Assembly: GCA_019828595.1 (NCBI GenBank)
Contig: JAHQRK010000007.1
Span: 992,001-1,056,000 of the forward strand
Length of the DNA: 64,000 nt
Direction: 5' to 3'
Origin: Aphanomyces cochlioides
Lineage: Eukaryota; Oomycota; Saprolegniomycetes; Saprolegniales; Verrucalvaceae
Of the stretch, positions 10,950-20,838 are shown piece after piece. The position numbers were made by a program, and so were the translations under genes. Each line of letters begins with the position of its first letter. The stretch's first letter is position 1. A model generated the notes under the pieces. The model worked only from the letters and a program-made list of their open reading frames with translations. It was not told where the DNA came from and searched no databases.

Positions 10950-11364
10950 TTAGTTGAAGTCTTCCAAATGCACTTCAAAGATCAAGGTGGCATTGGGAGG
11001 GATAACACCTGGAACTCCGCGGGCTCCATAGCCATAATCGCCCGAGATGGTCAAGACAGCCTTTTCACCCTTGGACATTTGCGCAACGCCTTCGTCCCAT
11101 CCTATGCAAAGTAAAAACATTAGGTTGCATCGCTTGAGCTCGACAACCTCGGATGACACGTCCAACACCCAATGGGAACTGGAAAGGGCGGTTCTTCTTG
11201 TACGACGAATCAAATACCGTGCCGTCTTCCAACTACCACAAACGTGATTACCTTAGATAGATTTCGCAGATACATACCTTTCCAGTGTAATGCATGACGC
11301 AGTTTTGGCCCGTTTGTGGCCTTTCGCCATTGCCAGGATGGGTCGTTTGGACTTGGACTCCCAT
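10950..11364 (-). CDS. FKBP12-type peptidyl-prolyl isomerase
   Basis: Three exons, complement of 11278-11364, 11148-11232 and 10950-11101, with introns of 45 and 46 nt. Splicing gives 107 residues, the canonical FKBP12 length. It begins [20 protein letters not shown], then [43 protein letters not shown], and ends [17 protein letters not shown]. These include the conserved Tyr, Phe-Asp, Val-Ile, Trp and Tyr of the FK506/rapamycin pocket and active site. It is a single-domain cytosolic proline isomerase. It shares a 190-base divergent promoter region with the gene at 11555. Confidence 0.95.
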
Positions 11365-11440
11365 GGATTTCGTTTCAAAATGGCATTTCTGTGCATCTCA
11401 TCTCTCTTGAATAAACTATCCTATACTCACTACAACATCA

Positions 11441-11510
11441 TTATCCGGATAATTTCCATTTGAATCCGGATGTTCTGTGTTTACCGGAATGTTCGGAATG
11501 TTATCCGGAT
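11441..11510. promoter_or_regulatory. Cluster of ATCCGGAT elements in a divergent promoter
   Basis: TTATCCGGATAA starts at 11441, AATCCGGATG lies at 11463-11472 and TTATCCGGATG at 11501-11511, with related TTACCGGAAT between them. They lie between the FKBP gene (minus, start 11364) and the small mitochondrial protein (plus, start 11555). This is the densest cluster in the window. Confidence 0.45.
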
Positions 11511-11554
11511 GTTGATGTAAGCTGGCTCAAATTTCCCCACACTTCGAGCCACTC

Positions 11555-11857
11555 ATGATGCGCTCGAGTTCCGTCCGCGTGATTCGCCGCTGCTTCTCAA
11601 GTGAAGCTCAACCTGCTGCTGCTGCTGCTGCTCCGAAACCAAAGAAGACGGGATCTTCTTTGGGCCAACGTTTCACCGCTTTCTTCGTCGGTGCTGCGGT
11701 CGGCAGTGCTGGTGCGATCTATCAAATTCGTCAAGACTTGATTGTCTCAAACGCCGAGCTCCAAAAAGAGATTTCAGCCCTCAAGAACGACGCTGTTGAA
11801 GCTAATGCTCGCTTGGCGCAACGCGTGGCGCAGTTAGAAAAGGCCAATAAAGCGTAG
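11555..11857 (+). CDS. Small mitochondrial membrane/coiled-coil protein
   Basis: 100 residues, one exon. The N-terminus (MMRSSSVRVIRRCFSSEAQP) is a textbook mitochondrial presequence with an R-C-F-S-S cleavage-like site. An Ala/Pro linker precedes a hydrophobic segment (FTAFFVGAAVGSAGAIY) and a C-terminal coiled coil (LQKEISALKNDAVEANARLA). This suits a single-pass inner-membrane protein with a soluble coiled coil, such as an assembly or scaffold factor, but I recognise no specific family. The ATG is 45 bases after an ATCCGGAT element. Confidence 0.75.
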   Translation: MMRSSSVRVIRRCFSSEAQPAAAAAAPKPKKTGSSLGQRFTAFFVGAAVGSAGAIYQIRQDLIVSNAELQKEISALKNDAVEANARLAQRVAQLEKANKA

Positions 11858-11875
11858 AGTCGACGTGTAATTGAT

Positions 11876-12898
11876 TTACGAATTTCCAACTAACGTCTTG
11901 GGAGTGCTCCAGCATACAGCACAGAACAGTGCTGCCAATTGCTTCTCACCAAAGATCATACCAATGTGAAAGAATATCTTGCTCGTCCATGAGTCGAACG
12001 TCGTTGACCAAGTTCCATCAAGTACAGCATCAACAGCAGCTTTGGCTGACACCTTTGTGTCAACCACCCAGGGCAACTTGTACACCAATGCATCGCCAAT
12101 TCCAGCGGTGTCACCAAAAGGAGTATGCAATGGGCCTGCTTGAATGTTAGAGTATTCAAATGAGAGGACTTTACCTGGACAGAACGCTGTGATTCCAACG
12201 ACACCTCGGCATTCATAAGCCAAAGCTTGCGAAAATCGGATGAGGAAGGCTTTCGACCCTCCATACATTGCAACACCAGGCATAGGCGACCCCGCAGCAA
12301 TGGAGGCCACATTAAGAATGCGCCCAGATCGACGTTCAAGCATACCAGGAAGAAAGAGGTGGCACATCTCAACGTACGAAAGCACGTTTAGGTGCATGAG
12401 GTCCGTCACGTCTTTCTCGGGCACAGTTGTAAAGTCACCATGTTTGGTGCCACCGGCACAGTTGACAAGTATATCAACTTTGAGGGAGTGCTTCTTGACA
12501 AAGTCCATGACCTGCCGGGGACCAGCAGGCGATGAGAGATCAGCGCTGCACACATGGGCAGTGATGTCCCAAACGTCGTGGAGTTCTTTAGCCATGCGAT
12601 GAAGCGTTCCCTCGGATCTTGCAACGAGCACCAGGTGGTAGCGCTTCTCCGCAAGAATATAAGCCATTTCCCGTCCAAGGCCAGAGGAAGCGCCCGTAAG
12701 GACAACGACACCGTCAGGTCGCGGCTCCACTGGCAGCAAATTTCTTGTTTGATATCGTCGCAAGAGCTCATCACCCACGAAAAGAAGGAATAGCCCAAAT
12801 ACAGCAGCAAAGAGTATTGACTCAATTCTTGTCGGAGAGATCATCGAGAGCGAAAGCACCGAAGCCAGCGCCCCAAAGCTGTAAACTGCCCATGTCAT
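11876..12898 (-). CDS. Membrane-anchored short-chain dehydrogenase/reductase (11-beta-HSD/DHRS-like)
   Basis: Two exons, complement of 12175-12898 and 11876-12135, with a 39-nt in-phase intron whose removal restores ITAFCPG-PLHTPFGDTAG. 327 residues from MTWAVYSFGALASVLSL; the frame stays open upstream, but that part lies in or next to a transposon end and is not counted. Two hydrophobic N-terminal segments anchor it, probably in the ER. The Rossmann fold shows TGASSGLG (cofactor loop), ADLSS, VNCAGG (NNAG variant), the Ser of NVASIAAGS and the catalytic YGGSK. It should reduce or oxidise a lipid, steroid or carbonyl substrate with NADP(H); the substrate cannot be told. A transposon ends 66 bases upstream and may have altered the promoter. 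Confidence 0.9.
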   Translation of the reverse strand: MTWAVYSFGALASVLSLSMISPTRIESILFAAVFGLFLLFVGDELLRRYQTRNLLPVEPRPDGVVVLTGASSGLGREMAYILAEKRYHLVLVARSEGTLHRMAKELHDVWDITAHVCSADLSSPAGPRQVMDFVKKHSLKVDILVNCAGGTKHGDFTTVPEKDVTDLMHLNVLSYVEMCHLFLPGMLERRSGRILNVASIAAGSPMPGVAMYGGSKAFLIRFSQALAYECRGVVGITAFCPGKVLSFEYSNIQAGPLHTPFGDTAGIGDALVYKLPWVVDTKVSAKAAVDAVLDGTWSTTFDSWTSKIFFHIGMIFGEKQLAALFCAVCWSTPKTLVGNS

Positions 12899-13039
12899 GT
12901 CGTGCCAATTTTGATTCTGTCCTTCAAAATGGAAAAAAATAGTCCACCTCGAATTGTTACATACTATTGTAGGGGCCATTTGGGATGATACCAGGGGCCT
13001 GCGGGAAATAACGATTTCAAAGAAATTCATATTAAAATG

Positions 13040-13924
13040 TTAAGTTTCAAACACTGAATACAATGGCTCGCCATTTTCAATCATGATTTGGGTCAAGTTC
13101 ACGACGGCGTGGAAGCAAGTAGGATGTAACGTCAGTCTATGACGAAAAATGCCACCGAGAATTCGAAATTGCTTCAATCTTCTGTTGCAAGTTTCATGAC
13201 GAGCCATGATTTGCTTTTGACGAGCATTGTCTCGCCTTTCATCAGAAGGGTAAATAAAATATGAAGGATCTGCATAACCTCTGTCGGCTAAGGTCTTTTC
13301 ACCACGGTTGACAGCGTAGATGTAGGCATCACGAGCAAGTCTCAGGTCTGGCCATTCACCACATGCCAGGCCTCCGTGAGCCCAAACAATATGACCTGTA
13401 TGAATACACAGACCTATCTCGTAGCGCAATCCAGCTCCTTTGAACTTGTGACTAAACCATTTTGCATCGAAGTGAGTGGGCTCCAAAATTCTGAAGTCCG
13501 TCCCGTCAAGCGAAACGGACATCGTTGCTCCAGGAGATGCGTTCACAAAACGATTGCCCCAATGAATCTGTATTATAGTTAGTTAAGAAATAATAAACTA
13601 TACTCACAACATCCAAAGCGGCAATGGCGCGGATCCATTGCCACACCCACTTGCGAAACGTCTTTTCATCGGCACCAGTTATGGCATGCAGTTGGGCCTC
13701 GGTGGCATACGCCTTGAGAAAGAGAAGTGCCCAGAGCAGGTGAATTGGAAGAGAACCCAGTGGTCGATTCTCTCCAACGAGACGCCAGGCAAGACTGCAG
13801 CATCTAGGAGATGTACCAAACATCTCTCTAAACCGACGAATGCCAACTGCAGCGCTTCCGTGGGGCGTATGCTGGGCAAGTCAAGGTAAAATGCGTCAGC
13901 CGACATGTTTGAAAGTGATAGCAT
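13040..13924 (-). CDS. DDE transposase of element T1
   Basis: Main exons are the complement of 13608-13871 and 13040-13567, joined by a perfect 40-nt GTGAGT...ACAG intron (ALDV-IHWGNRFVNASPG). A short first exon around 13905-13924 (MLSLSNM) is likely. The N-terminal part has IRRFREMFGTSPRCCSLAW and ADEKTFRKWVWQWIRAIA, the helix-turn-helix-like region typical of Harbinger transposases. The catalytic part shows LDGTDFRI (D1), KTLADRGYAD (D2) and HETCNRRLKQF (E). No internal stop is seen in these exons, so it may still be functional. The start is uncertain by one small exon. Confidence 0.8.
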
Positions 13925-14580
13925 CCAGGCTCATAACGACGGATTTTTAAATATTTTTCATAATTAATTTTTTTAAAGTTTCATTTGATTAATGTATGCA
14001 TTTTATAATATTATATGCCATATTTATTAAAATATATGGTGGAAGATTGTGGTTTTGTTAAACAAAAAGATTCAAAACTTGCGTCTTTTGGACGGCAATG
14101 CTGTCGTCAAAACATCTTTTCGAGCCAACGACGAAGCATAACTTGATAATTGGACGAAACGTGCCCAATGATATGCTGCAAGATGCAGACGCAAGGTCTT
14201 CGTCAGTGAGAAAGTCCCTTTCAAAACTCCTGAAAATATTATATTTTGTGAAATTAAATGATTTTCATTGGCCGAAACTTTTTTCAATTCTTGGAATTGA
14301 CAAACGTCAAACACGTCATTGTGTTGCTCACATCATGGCGAACAAAGATATGCTTGAAATTTAAAGTTTAGCCCAATCAGAGAAGCTAAAATCACCTCTG
14401 AAAAAACGTTATCATAAATGTGGTCAAAATGGCGTTTCACAACTTCAAAATACCAACTTGAAGATGTGTAGTAGCTGTACGGATAATGTGTCCTATATCC
14501 GTAATTGTGTGTTTGAGCGCGAAAAAGCTGGACGGAAACACGAATAGAGCAAAGATATATGTTTTCACTTCTCATTTCGA

Positions 14581-15442
14581 ATGGTTGAGTACAGATGGGC
14601 CAGCAATGGCCCAGAGCAAAAACTCTTGGAGAAGCTAATTCGCGATGGTTCAATTGAACCAAAGGACAAGCCCAAGACAATCTACGCTGCACACGTTCCC
14701 TTTCGACGTGTGTCTCTCAACTGTTTTCGCATGCATCTCAGCAAAACACGAGCCCGACTAGGCACAGAGTGTACGAATGAAATGAATCGCAGGTTAATTG
14801 TATGTAGTAGGTCGCGATGCATGTGCTGATGAGTCGACTATGGATGAAATCGACGAGCTACGCCCACTTAAAAGACACAAAGCGGAAGAGCACGAGGAGG
14901 AGTACTCTGATGATGAAGAGAGTGATTCTTGTGTCTTTTCTAACCCTCCATGCAATCTAGCAGTTTACAATGATCCCGAAACAATGCATGAGATGCTTGT
15001 ATTGACGCTCTCCCTTCCATCTGGAGTGAACAAAATCAAATTTGAAGTTTCAAAGAATGGGCGTTTTGGATTGGTTGGTTATAATTGGCCAATCATTATG
15101 GCCAAAGTTGACAATATTTTCAAGGAAGAGATTGATTCGAAGAAAATCGCAAATTATCATCCAATGATCATGGCGTTGAAAAAGCAACTCCAAACACACA
15201 CGGATGTCATCAGCGACTTGCCCCAGTCAACGATTCGGATCAATTTTCCAATCAATGTGAAGTGGAGTCCAAATCAAGTTATCAAGACAGTTGTTCGCTG
15301 TCCCGAGACGGGTGCGCTTGTACTAGTTGCAAAGATGGAAGCAGCTTCAGACACTTTTGCTACAACGAGAGACAGCACGACTCTCTCAAACTTCAATTTC
15401 TGTGGTTTCAGCTTTGAGCGCGAGGTGAATAGTATTCTATAA
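14581..15442 (+). CDS. Accessory protein of element T1
   Basis: Exons 14581-14799 and 14834-15442 join in phase across a 34-nt GTATGT...TGAG intron. 275 residues. The N-terminus reads VEYRWASNGPEQKLLEKLIR then DGSIEPKDKPKTIYAAHVPF, a Trp-containing helical segment like the Myb/SANT-type partner proteins of Harbinger elements. Next comes an acidic patch (EEYSDDEESDSCVF) and a globular C-terminal half (SLPSGVNKIKFEV, VGYNWPIIMAKVDNIF). Harbinger elements need a second, DNA-binding protein for transposition, and its position fits that role. The C-terminal domain is not one I recognise. The next-best start is inside the predicted intron. Confidence 0.65.
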
Positions 15443-16141
15443 TAATACATGTGATCCATTTGGGTTTTTATCAAACCGGCAACTTCCCGCAGACCCCAAG
15501 ACTATATAATTTGAAGTATTGATACTAAAAATATCAAATAAATTGTTTTGAACGGAGTGGTAGATAGAATCGTTTCTGCACAATATTTTGACTGTCGTTG
15601 TTTTAAAATCGGACAAGAAACGGCCAAGATATGGCCAAAAGATATGAGCTATCAGCACCTATGGAGCTTGTGGTTGTCAAAAAAACACGACTATATCCTC
15701 CAAAAGACTAACGACAACACTCCAGGATTAGATTATTTCGATTGTTAACTCAGTATATGCATACTTGTTTTGTGTTCTTGTTGTTAGATGGCGAATGGCT
15801 CTGGTGTCCTGGATGCACTGCTGACTTCGTCCTGATCGATCTTGTGCAACTGCGAAGGAGCGGTGACTACTGACCAATAAGATTTCACCTTCGAAAGAAA
15901 TTTGACCAGTCATTTTCTTTTAAAATCTACTAAGTAGGTACTACCAATCGTTTTACATTGTCACTTTTTTTAAAGGGATTTACGGTGACATTATCGTCAC
16001 CAAGAAAACATGCCGTCAATAGAAACATGTTCAAGCTCTTTGTTTAGTTTTTTAATATTCAAAAATTATGTCGATGTCTGCAAAACTTGTCGACTTATGA
16101 CACTTTGTCTGATGTATCTTCCCAAATGGCCCCTACAATAG

Positions 16142-16534
16142 TACAACCGACAGTTGAGTTTTCAAGTTTATTATTACAGTATATCATATTGTCAATTTCG
16201 CACAAATTTGGACTTTCCAGTCTATTGGCCGAATCGATTTTGAATGTCTTTTTCGATTAAAATGTATCTTTTACCAATACTGTTTAAAGAGTTCTTCCTA
16301 GAGCCATCAGCCACTCTGGGGATCCGCAGCTTTTGCGCAAGGAACCATTGTTGTTGCGATTTTCCTGTTGATGTCAAGGCGGGTATACATGTATAAGAGA
16401 GTGCAAAATTAAATGCATATGACTGGTTAAAAATAAATTATAACGTGATATGATTGGCTAGCCCATTCACAAATCGATTTGCCCAGTCGATTCGATTCGC
16501 CAGGCAACTCCAAATTCGAATCGATTTGACAATA
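16142..16534. other. AT-rich spacer
   Basis: Between the right end of T1 and the left duplication of the next element. No frame or repeat recognised. Confidence 0.4.
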
Positions 16535-16537
16535 TTA

Positions 16538-17206
16538 GAGCATCTCCACTCCTGGTTTGTAACGGTAAATACAAACGAAAATCAGAAAAAATCATCCCCA
16601 CTGGGAGTTTATATTTGAAAAATTTACACATCTGAGACATTTTTGTTTGTAAAATTGACAAAATAAAAATTGGCTGACCAGCTTACAAACTTGGGAATGT
16701 TGGTCGAAGAATAATGTGATTGGCTGTTCACTTCCAAATGTTGGTCTGAAGACTCGCGTGTTGCTAGGACAATGAAGCAAGAGACGTTTTGGAGCAGTGT
16801 TCACGCGAAGTGGCAACACGAAGTCGTCCTCTAGTCATAGAGAGATGATTACAATTAACCTTATAGAGTGTGCCCTCCACAAACTGGTGCCTCACTGAAA
16901 TAGTCCCGGATGAGTCTTACGTGGCCAAAAGCAAAGTCTCGAAAAAGAGACTTCAAGCGTCCTGCTCGCGACCAGACTAGCCTTTACATGTTTGGTTGCT
17001 CACATAGTATGACAAAATGTCGAATATTCTCACGTCATCCTCAAGAAGCAAGGCAACTTCTTCCTCAGAGTCGCTGTCAGCTGTGTTAGCAATCGGTGCG
17101 AGTGCATAAAAATCAATGGCACTTGGTTTGTAAGCATGATTAGCCAATCAGCGTCAAGTTCAAGTTTTTATTTACGTTACAATACAAACCAGGAGTGGAG
17201 ATGCTC
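16538..17206. mobile_element. Non-autonomous PIF/Harbinger derivative, TTA duplication
   Basis: Inverted ends GAGCATCTCCACTCCTGG (16538) and complement ending at 17206, at least 22 bases each, flanked by TTA at 16535-16537 and 17207-17209. A 3-base TTA duplication is the Harbinger hallmark. Inside, the minus strand keeps what looks like the 5' coding part of a transposase: SDSEEEVALLLEDDVRIFDI, a short intron (GTAAAG...AGCAG), then FAFGHVRLIRDYFSEAPV, which resembles the region before the DDE core in Harbinger proteins. It then stops, so the catalytic part is deleted. 669 bases in total. Confidence 0.85.
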
Positions 17207-17254
17207 TTATAGAGGAACACATTATGGAGGAAAAATGGGTCGCTGTGGAGGCTG

Positions 17255-18519
17255 ATGAATTGCATTCTTATAATGGAAAGCAGCGTCGAAATTGTCAAGG
17301 CACGCCGCCGCTATAGTCTCGACACAAAGCGAAACATTCTTCGTGCACTAAATGAATGCACACAAAAGGAAGTTTCGACTCGCAGCGGCATCCCACTACG
17401 CACGATTCAAAACTTCGTGCGTGAGAAGGACAAGATTTTTGCGTCGCTTCGTGCGAAGCGATGTCGCAATATTGGATACTCTGGGCGTAAGGAAATCCTT
17501 CCTGGTGCCGATGTAAGACATCAATATTGTACTGTCTAATCTATTCCATTAGGACTTATTGGACTATATGATTGCCATGAGGGAAATTTTTTTCCCTCTA
17601 ACGACGTATCATGTAGTCCAGCAAGTCAAGGCAAACCACCAGGACTGGGTAACTGCTTACTCTGCATTGAAAGTAGATCCATACAAGTCTTTATTTAACT
17701 TATGTAGAGACTTTGTTTATCGACATGGCTTTTCTCGCCGTCGTGCTTCAACGGCAAAGTCTCTGGATCCCCAACAAATGCATGACGTCCGAGAAAAATT
17801 CTCCGCGAATTCTGGCATGAACACGGCGAATTTGAAGACAGCTACGTCATCAATTGCGACGAGACGGGGATATATTTTGATACCCCCCAAGATACATCCT
17901 AACGCAAAAGGGATCTGACGCCAGCATAGCTCAGGGGACAAGTCGTGCCGACTAACGGCTGTGTTAGCTGCTAGGCGTAATAGTAAGTCTCTCTTGTCAA
18001 CATGAAAATTCACACTCTAATAGGGAAAGCCTGGGGGATATATTGATTCGAATGAATTGTATTTGTATCCTCCAGAGCATCTATATGCCGTCCAACAAAA
18101 TGCATGGATCGACGGTGAAAGATGGAAATTCTATCTTGACAACGTCTTAAGGTAATTCTTACAAGTGAGTTGATTTAAGATGAATCAATGCTAGGCCTGA
18201 AATTTTAAGGCCTTCTCTGATTGTCATTGACAACTTTGATGCACATACGACATCAAAGAACATTGCCTTCGTCGAAGAAGAGCTTAGTTCTGTCGTTTGT
18301 ACACTCCCTCCCAACACAACGTCTGTGCTGCAACCACTAGACGTGGGAGTGATGGGTCCTTTCAAAGCCAAGATAAGGAATTTATCTTTTATGCGAGAAA
18401 CCTACAGTGCAGTGAAAAAGCGAATGGCCTGCATTAAAAGAGCCATTCAAGCTTGGGAAGAAATTCCCCCTGAGACTACTCGAAAAGCATTCGAAAAGGC
18501 TATACCAAGACGTAGCTAG
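17255..18519 (+). pseudogene. Degenerate pogo-like (DDE_1, Tc1/mariner superfamily) transposase
   Basis: Begins MESSVEIVKARRRYSLDTKR with a helix-turn-helix (QKEVSTRSGIPLRTIQNFV). It continues in other frames with VVQQVKANHQDWVTAYSALK, VINCDETGIYFDTP (first catalytic Asp), LIVIDNFDAHTTSKNIAF (second Asp) and LPPNTTSVLQPLDVGVMGPF (third Asp). Several stops and frame changes separate these blocks (near 17539, 17880, 17940 and 18150). One or two may be introns, but TAA within the DETG block and others show decay. It starts only 49 bases right of the Harbinger derivative. No flanking inverted repeats were identified. Confidence 0.8.
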
Positions 18520-18563
18520 TTGTAGCTGTCTTTGATAATAAACTGTCCGATTTGTTTTTCATC

Positions 18564-18915
18564 TGCCCTTACGAAGATCCATTGTTTCTCAATTGCATAA
18601 TGTTGGACTGAGATTCAGCATACACCAAGGCTTACGCGATGCGGTGCATGAACATCCTCCCTATTCCCCTACATCATGCTTGTAGGAAACCACTGGATCT
18701 CGATAAGGGCAGTTGAAAAACATGGACTGTCATGATGACTTCAACATGACAATCCATGTTTTTCACCTGCCCTTATGAAGAGCCCATATTTCTCAATTGC
18801 ATGATGTAGGACTGAGATTCAGCATACACCAAGGCTTACGCGGTGCGGTGCATGAACATCCTCCCTACTCCCCTACATCATGCTTGTAGGAAACCATTGG
18901 ATCTCGATAAGGGCA
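18564..18915. repeat. Tandem pair of fold-back units with a palindromic linker
   Basis: Two 148-base units (18564-18711 and 18768-18915, period 204) are nearly identical. Each begins TGCCCTTAyGAAGA and ends in the imperfect complement TCGATAAGGGCA, so each can fold back on itself. The linker (18712-18767) is a separate inverted repeat: TGAAAAACATGGACTGTCAT against its complement near 18745-18765. The right copy is followed by another linker-like start. No coding potential; it looks like a MITE tandem or hairpin satellite next to the dead pogo gene. Confidence 0.8.
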
Positions 18916-19858
18916 ATTGGAAAACATGGACTGTCATGTTGAAGTCAAATTTGATAATGACGTACAAATAACCTGGATGTCTACCTAATTTAATCAAGTC
19001 ATTTTTTGTTGTAGGTTTTATGGTTTTTGTTTTTACTTGGAGCTCATTCTCTCTGGACATCTACTCTAACAGTGAATAATGATCATATAATTAAGTTTGG
19101 GATGAAATATGCTTATGGACGTATCACTGAAAGCATTTGAAGCTTACTTTTAGACAATTGTATTCAGTATAAAAGTGTATTAGTTTATATAGGTCTTTCT
19201 AAAATTGATATGTGGTAAACCTGGCCATTTGGCCAATCAAATTGTAGTACAACTGTACGTGTATTTTTACCAGGGCTCTGTACAGTGTATTGTGTCATAC
19301 TAGTACAATTTTAACAGGCATGATTATAGAAGTGTGACAAACCTCCAGCACACATGAAGGCCACAGGACTCGCGACTTTACCCTTTCCAAAATTCCCCAT
19401 GGCATGAATTTTCTTCCGCTGAGAGCAGAGGTTCGCGAAGCATGACACCTCAAGCTTAAGGCTATATGGGGCTTACATGTTGGAGTTGAGCTCCCAATGA
19501 TGCCAGATATGATTTGTGCCACCAAAGATTTCGACAGTGCCATGGCCATGGACAGGTTGGATACGTGGAGCCCCATGACACGATTCACCTGAAAACTTAG
19601 TCCATGTAGCTATCTGTACAGAAGCATCATGGTCTGTGATCTAACAAGAGTTGAATGATGAGCTGACTTGACAGGTATTCTACCCCAGAGGAACTCCCAA
19701 GACTATTCTGGACGATATCATGTTGCGAGGTATATGTCTGGGTTTATTCGAGCTTTAGCAGAGACTTTGCGAATTCATAGTGTTGAAGTGCCAGCCGGGC
19801 TGTCGGGTATAAACCTCAGTGTGGGCTCAAATGGGTAGATCTTCATGCCAATCATGGA
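18916..19858. other. Intergenic, nothing recognised
   Basis: AT-rich to 19300, then more balanced. A frame at 19295-19588 (minus) has no protein-like features. Nothing else seen. Confidence 0.45.
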
Positions 19859-20146
19859 TCATAGAAAACGTGCGGCAAACGTTGTGAACTTGCTGAGGAC
19901 AACACCGCCGAGAAAGATGGCCCCCATCAATGCAAAATAGGCAAAGATAGAGATCAAAGTCTGCTGGGCTGGCGTTTGGTTGTCATTGTAGAGATGTTGA
20001 GTCACGACTTCTCGATTCTGCCACGCGCGTTCCGCCATTATTGAACTTGCACAGACCAAAATTACACGAAGCATTGTTGGCAGCCTGCCTTGCTCATTAG
20101 TTTGGGCTGGTGTCGCAGCAGATTCCTTCTTGGTTGTCTTCTTTCC
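19859..20146 (-). CDS. Small C-terminally membrane-anchored protein
   Basis: The frame ends with a clear hydrophobic segment (LISIFAYFALMGAIFLGGVV) followed by LSKFTTFAARFL, a tail-anchor arrangement. Upstream is a soluble, charged part (MAERAWQNREVVTQHLYNDN). Two starts are plausible: 20038, giving 59 residues, or 20146 (MGKKTTKKESAATPAQTNEQ), giving 95 residues with a basic head. The frame stays open to 20311, but that part has a different character. Basic head, short helix and tail anchor resemble small ER proteins, but no family is certain. Confidence 0.5.
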   Translation of the reverse strand, partial: GKKTTKKESAATPAQTNEQGRLPTMLRVILVCASSIMAERAWQNREVVTQHLYNDNQTPAQQTLISIFAYFALMGAIFLGGVVLSKFTTFAARFL

Positions 20147-20311
20147 CATCCACACTCCGCAAAATGTCAAAATGATGGGGTTAAATAGTGTTAGAATGTA
20201 AAGCTCATTGCCAGGCCCATTCATACTTTTCCAAGAGGAAAGAACCACGTTTGATGCTCGCACGTCGTCATTCCAAATCATCCAACAAGGAGCGCTCAGT
20301 CTACCTCGCAA

Positions 20312-20838
20312 AAAAGATCAATTATTGCGCCAAAGAATGAATGCAAAATATCGCGAACAAAGGCTGATCAAATGCAGGTGAGGCATTTCACCAAATTCGT
20401 CAAGACAATTATCGTTGCTTAGAAGTGTGCGAGCCTCTCAACGAGAAACGCAAAGCTGCCTCTCGAGCGCATGTTGTACCATGAACTAGCAGCTCTAAAT
20501 GACTTGCCAATGCCCCTTAATCGTCAAGGGGGGGCTGGCGATGGGGGTGTATACAAGCAACATGAAAATCTTGTACAACTTCCATTTAGGTCCTCTGGAG
20601 CATTGATGACAGCGGCATGAGTGATCAATTCGTCAACCGTGCCCAATTGAGCAAACTACGTGGTACCGAAAGCACATCGTGACATATTTGTCCGTTGAAA
20701 AGACAACACTTTGCCCGTGGACCTGAAGATTTGCATCATAAACTATCAAAACTCAAGCCAACGTAACATCACAACTCATTGCAGCATCGATAGAATTGAT
20801 CGAGATCGCAACAGTTATTTGGGCGGATTAGTGTCCAG
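20312..20838. other. Intergenic, nothing recognised
   Basis: No convincing frame. One G-rich spot (AAGGGGGGGCTGGCGATGGG near 20526) is the only visible feature. Confidence 0.4.

Larger units (their letters stand above)
12964..16141. mobile_element. Two-gene TIR DNA transposon T1 (Harbinger-like DDE), TA duplication
   Basis: The ends are perfect 22-base inverted repeats starting CTATTGTAGGGGCCATTTGG at 12964 and its complement ending at 16141, with similarity extending through GATAC. TA dinucleotides flank both ends (12962-12963, 16142-16143). The 3178-base interior holds a DDE transposase on the minus strand (13040-13924) and a second spliced gene on the plus strand (14581-15442), plus AT-rich sequence (13925-14580, 15443-16100) where I see no convincing gene. 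Two-gene architecture and the transposase sequence point to PIF/Harbinger or a relative, but that superfamily normally leaves a 3-base duplication, so either the ends extend by a base or this is a divergent group. Confidence 0.85.

Noticed and set aside
11601..11635. CTG/GCT triplet run as a possible microsatellite of interest
   Set aside because: It encodes the poly-Ala linker of the mitochondrial protein and is only about eight units long.
17921..17985. tRNA-like string TAGCTCAGGGG
   Set aside because: It lies in the pogo-like pseudogene, where it encodes ASIAQGTSRAD. There is no acceptor stem, anticodon arm or T-arm at the right spacing.
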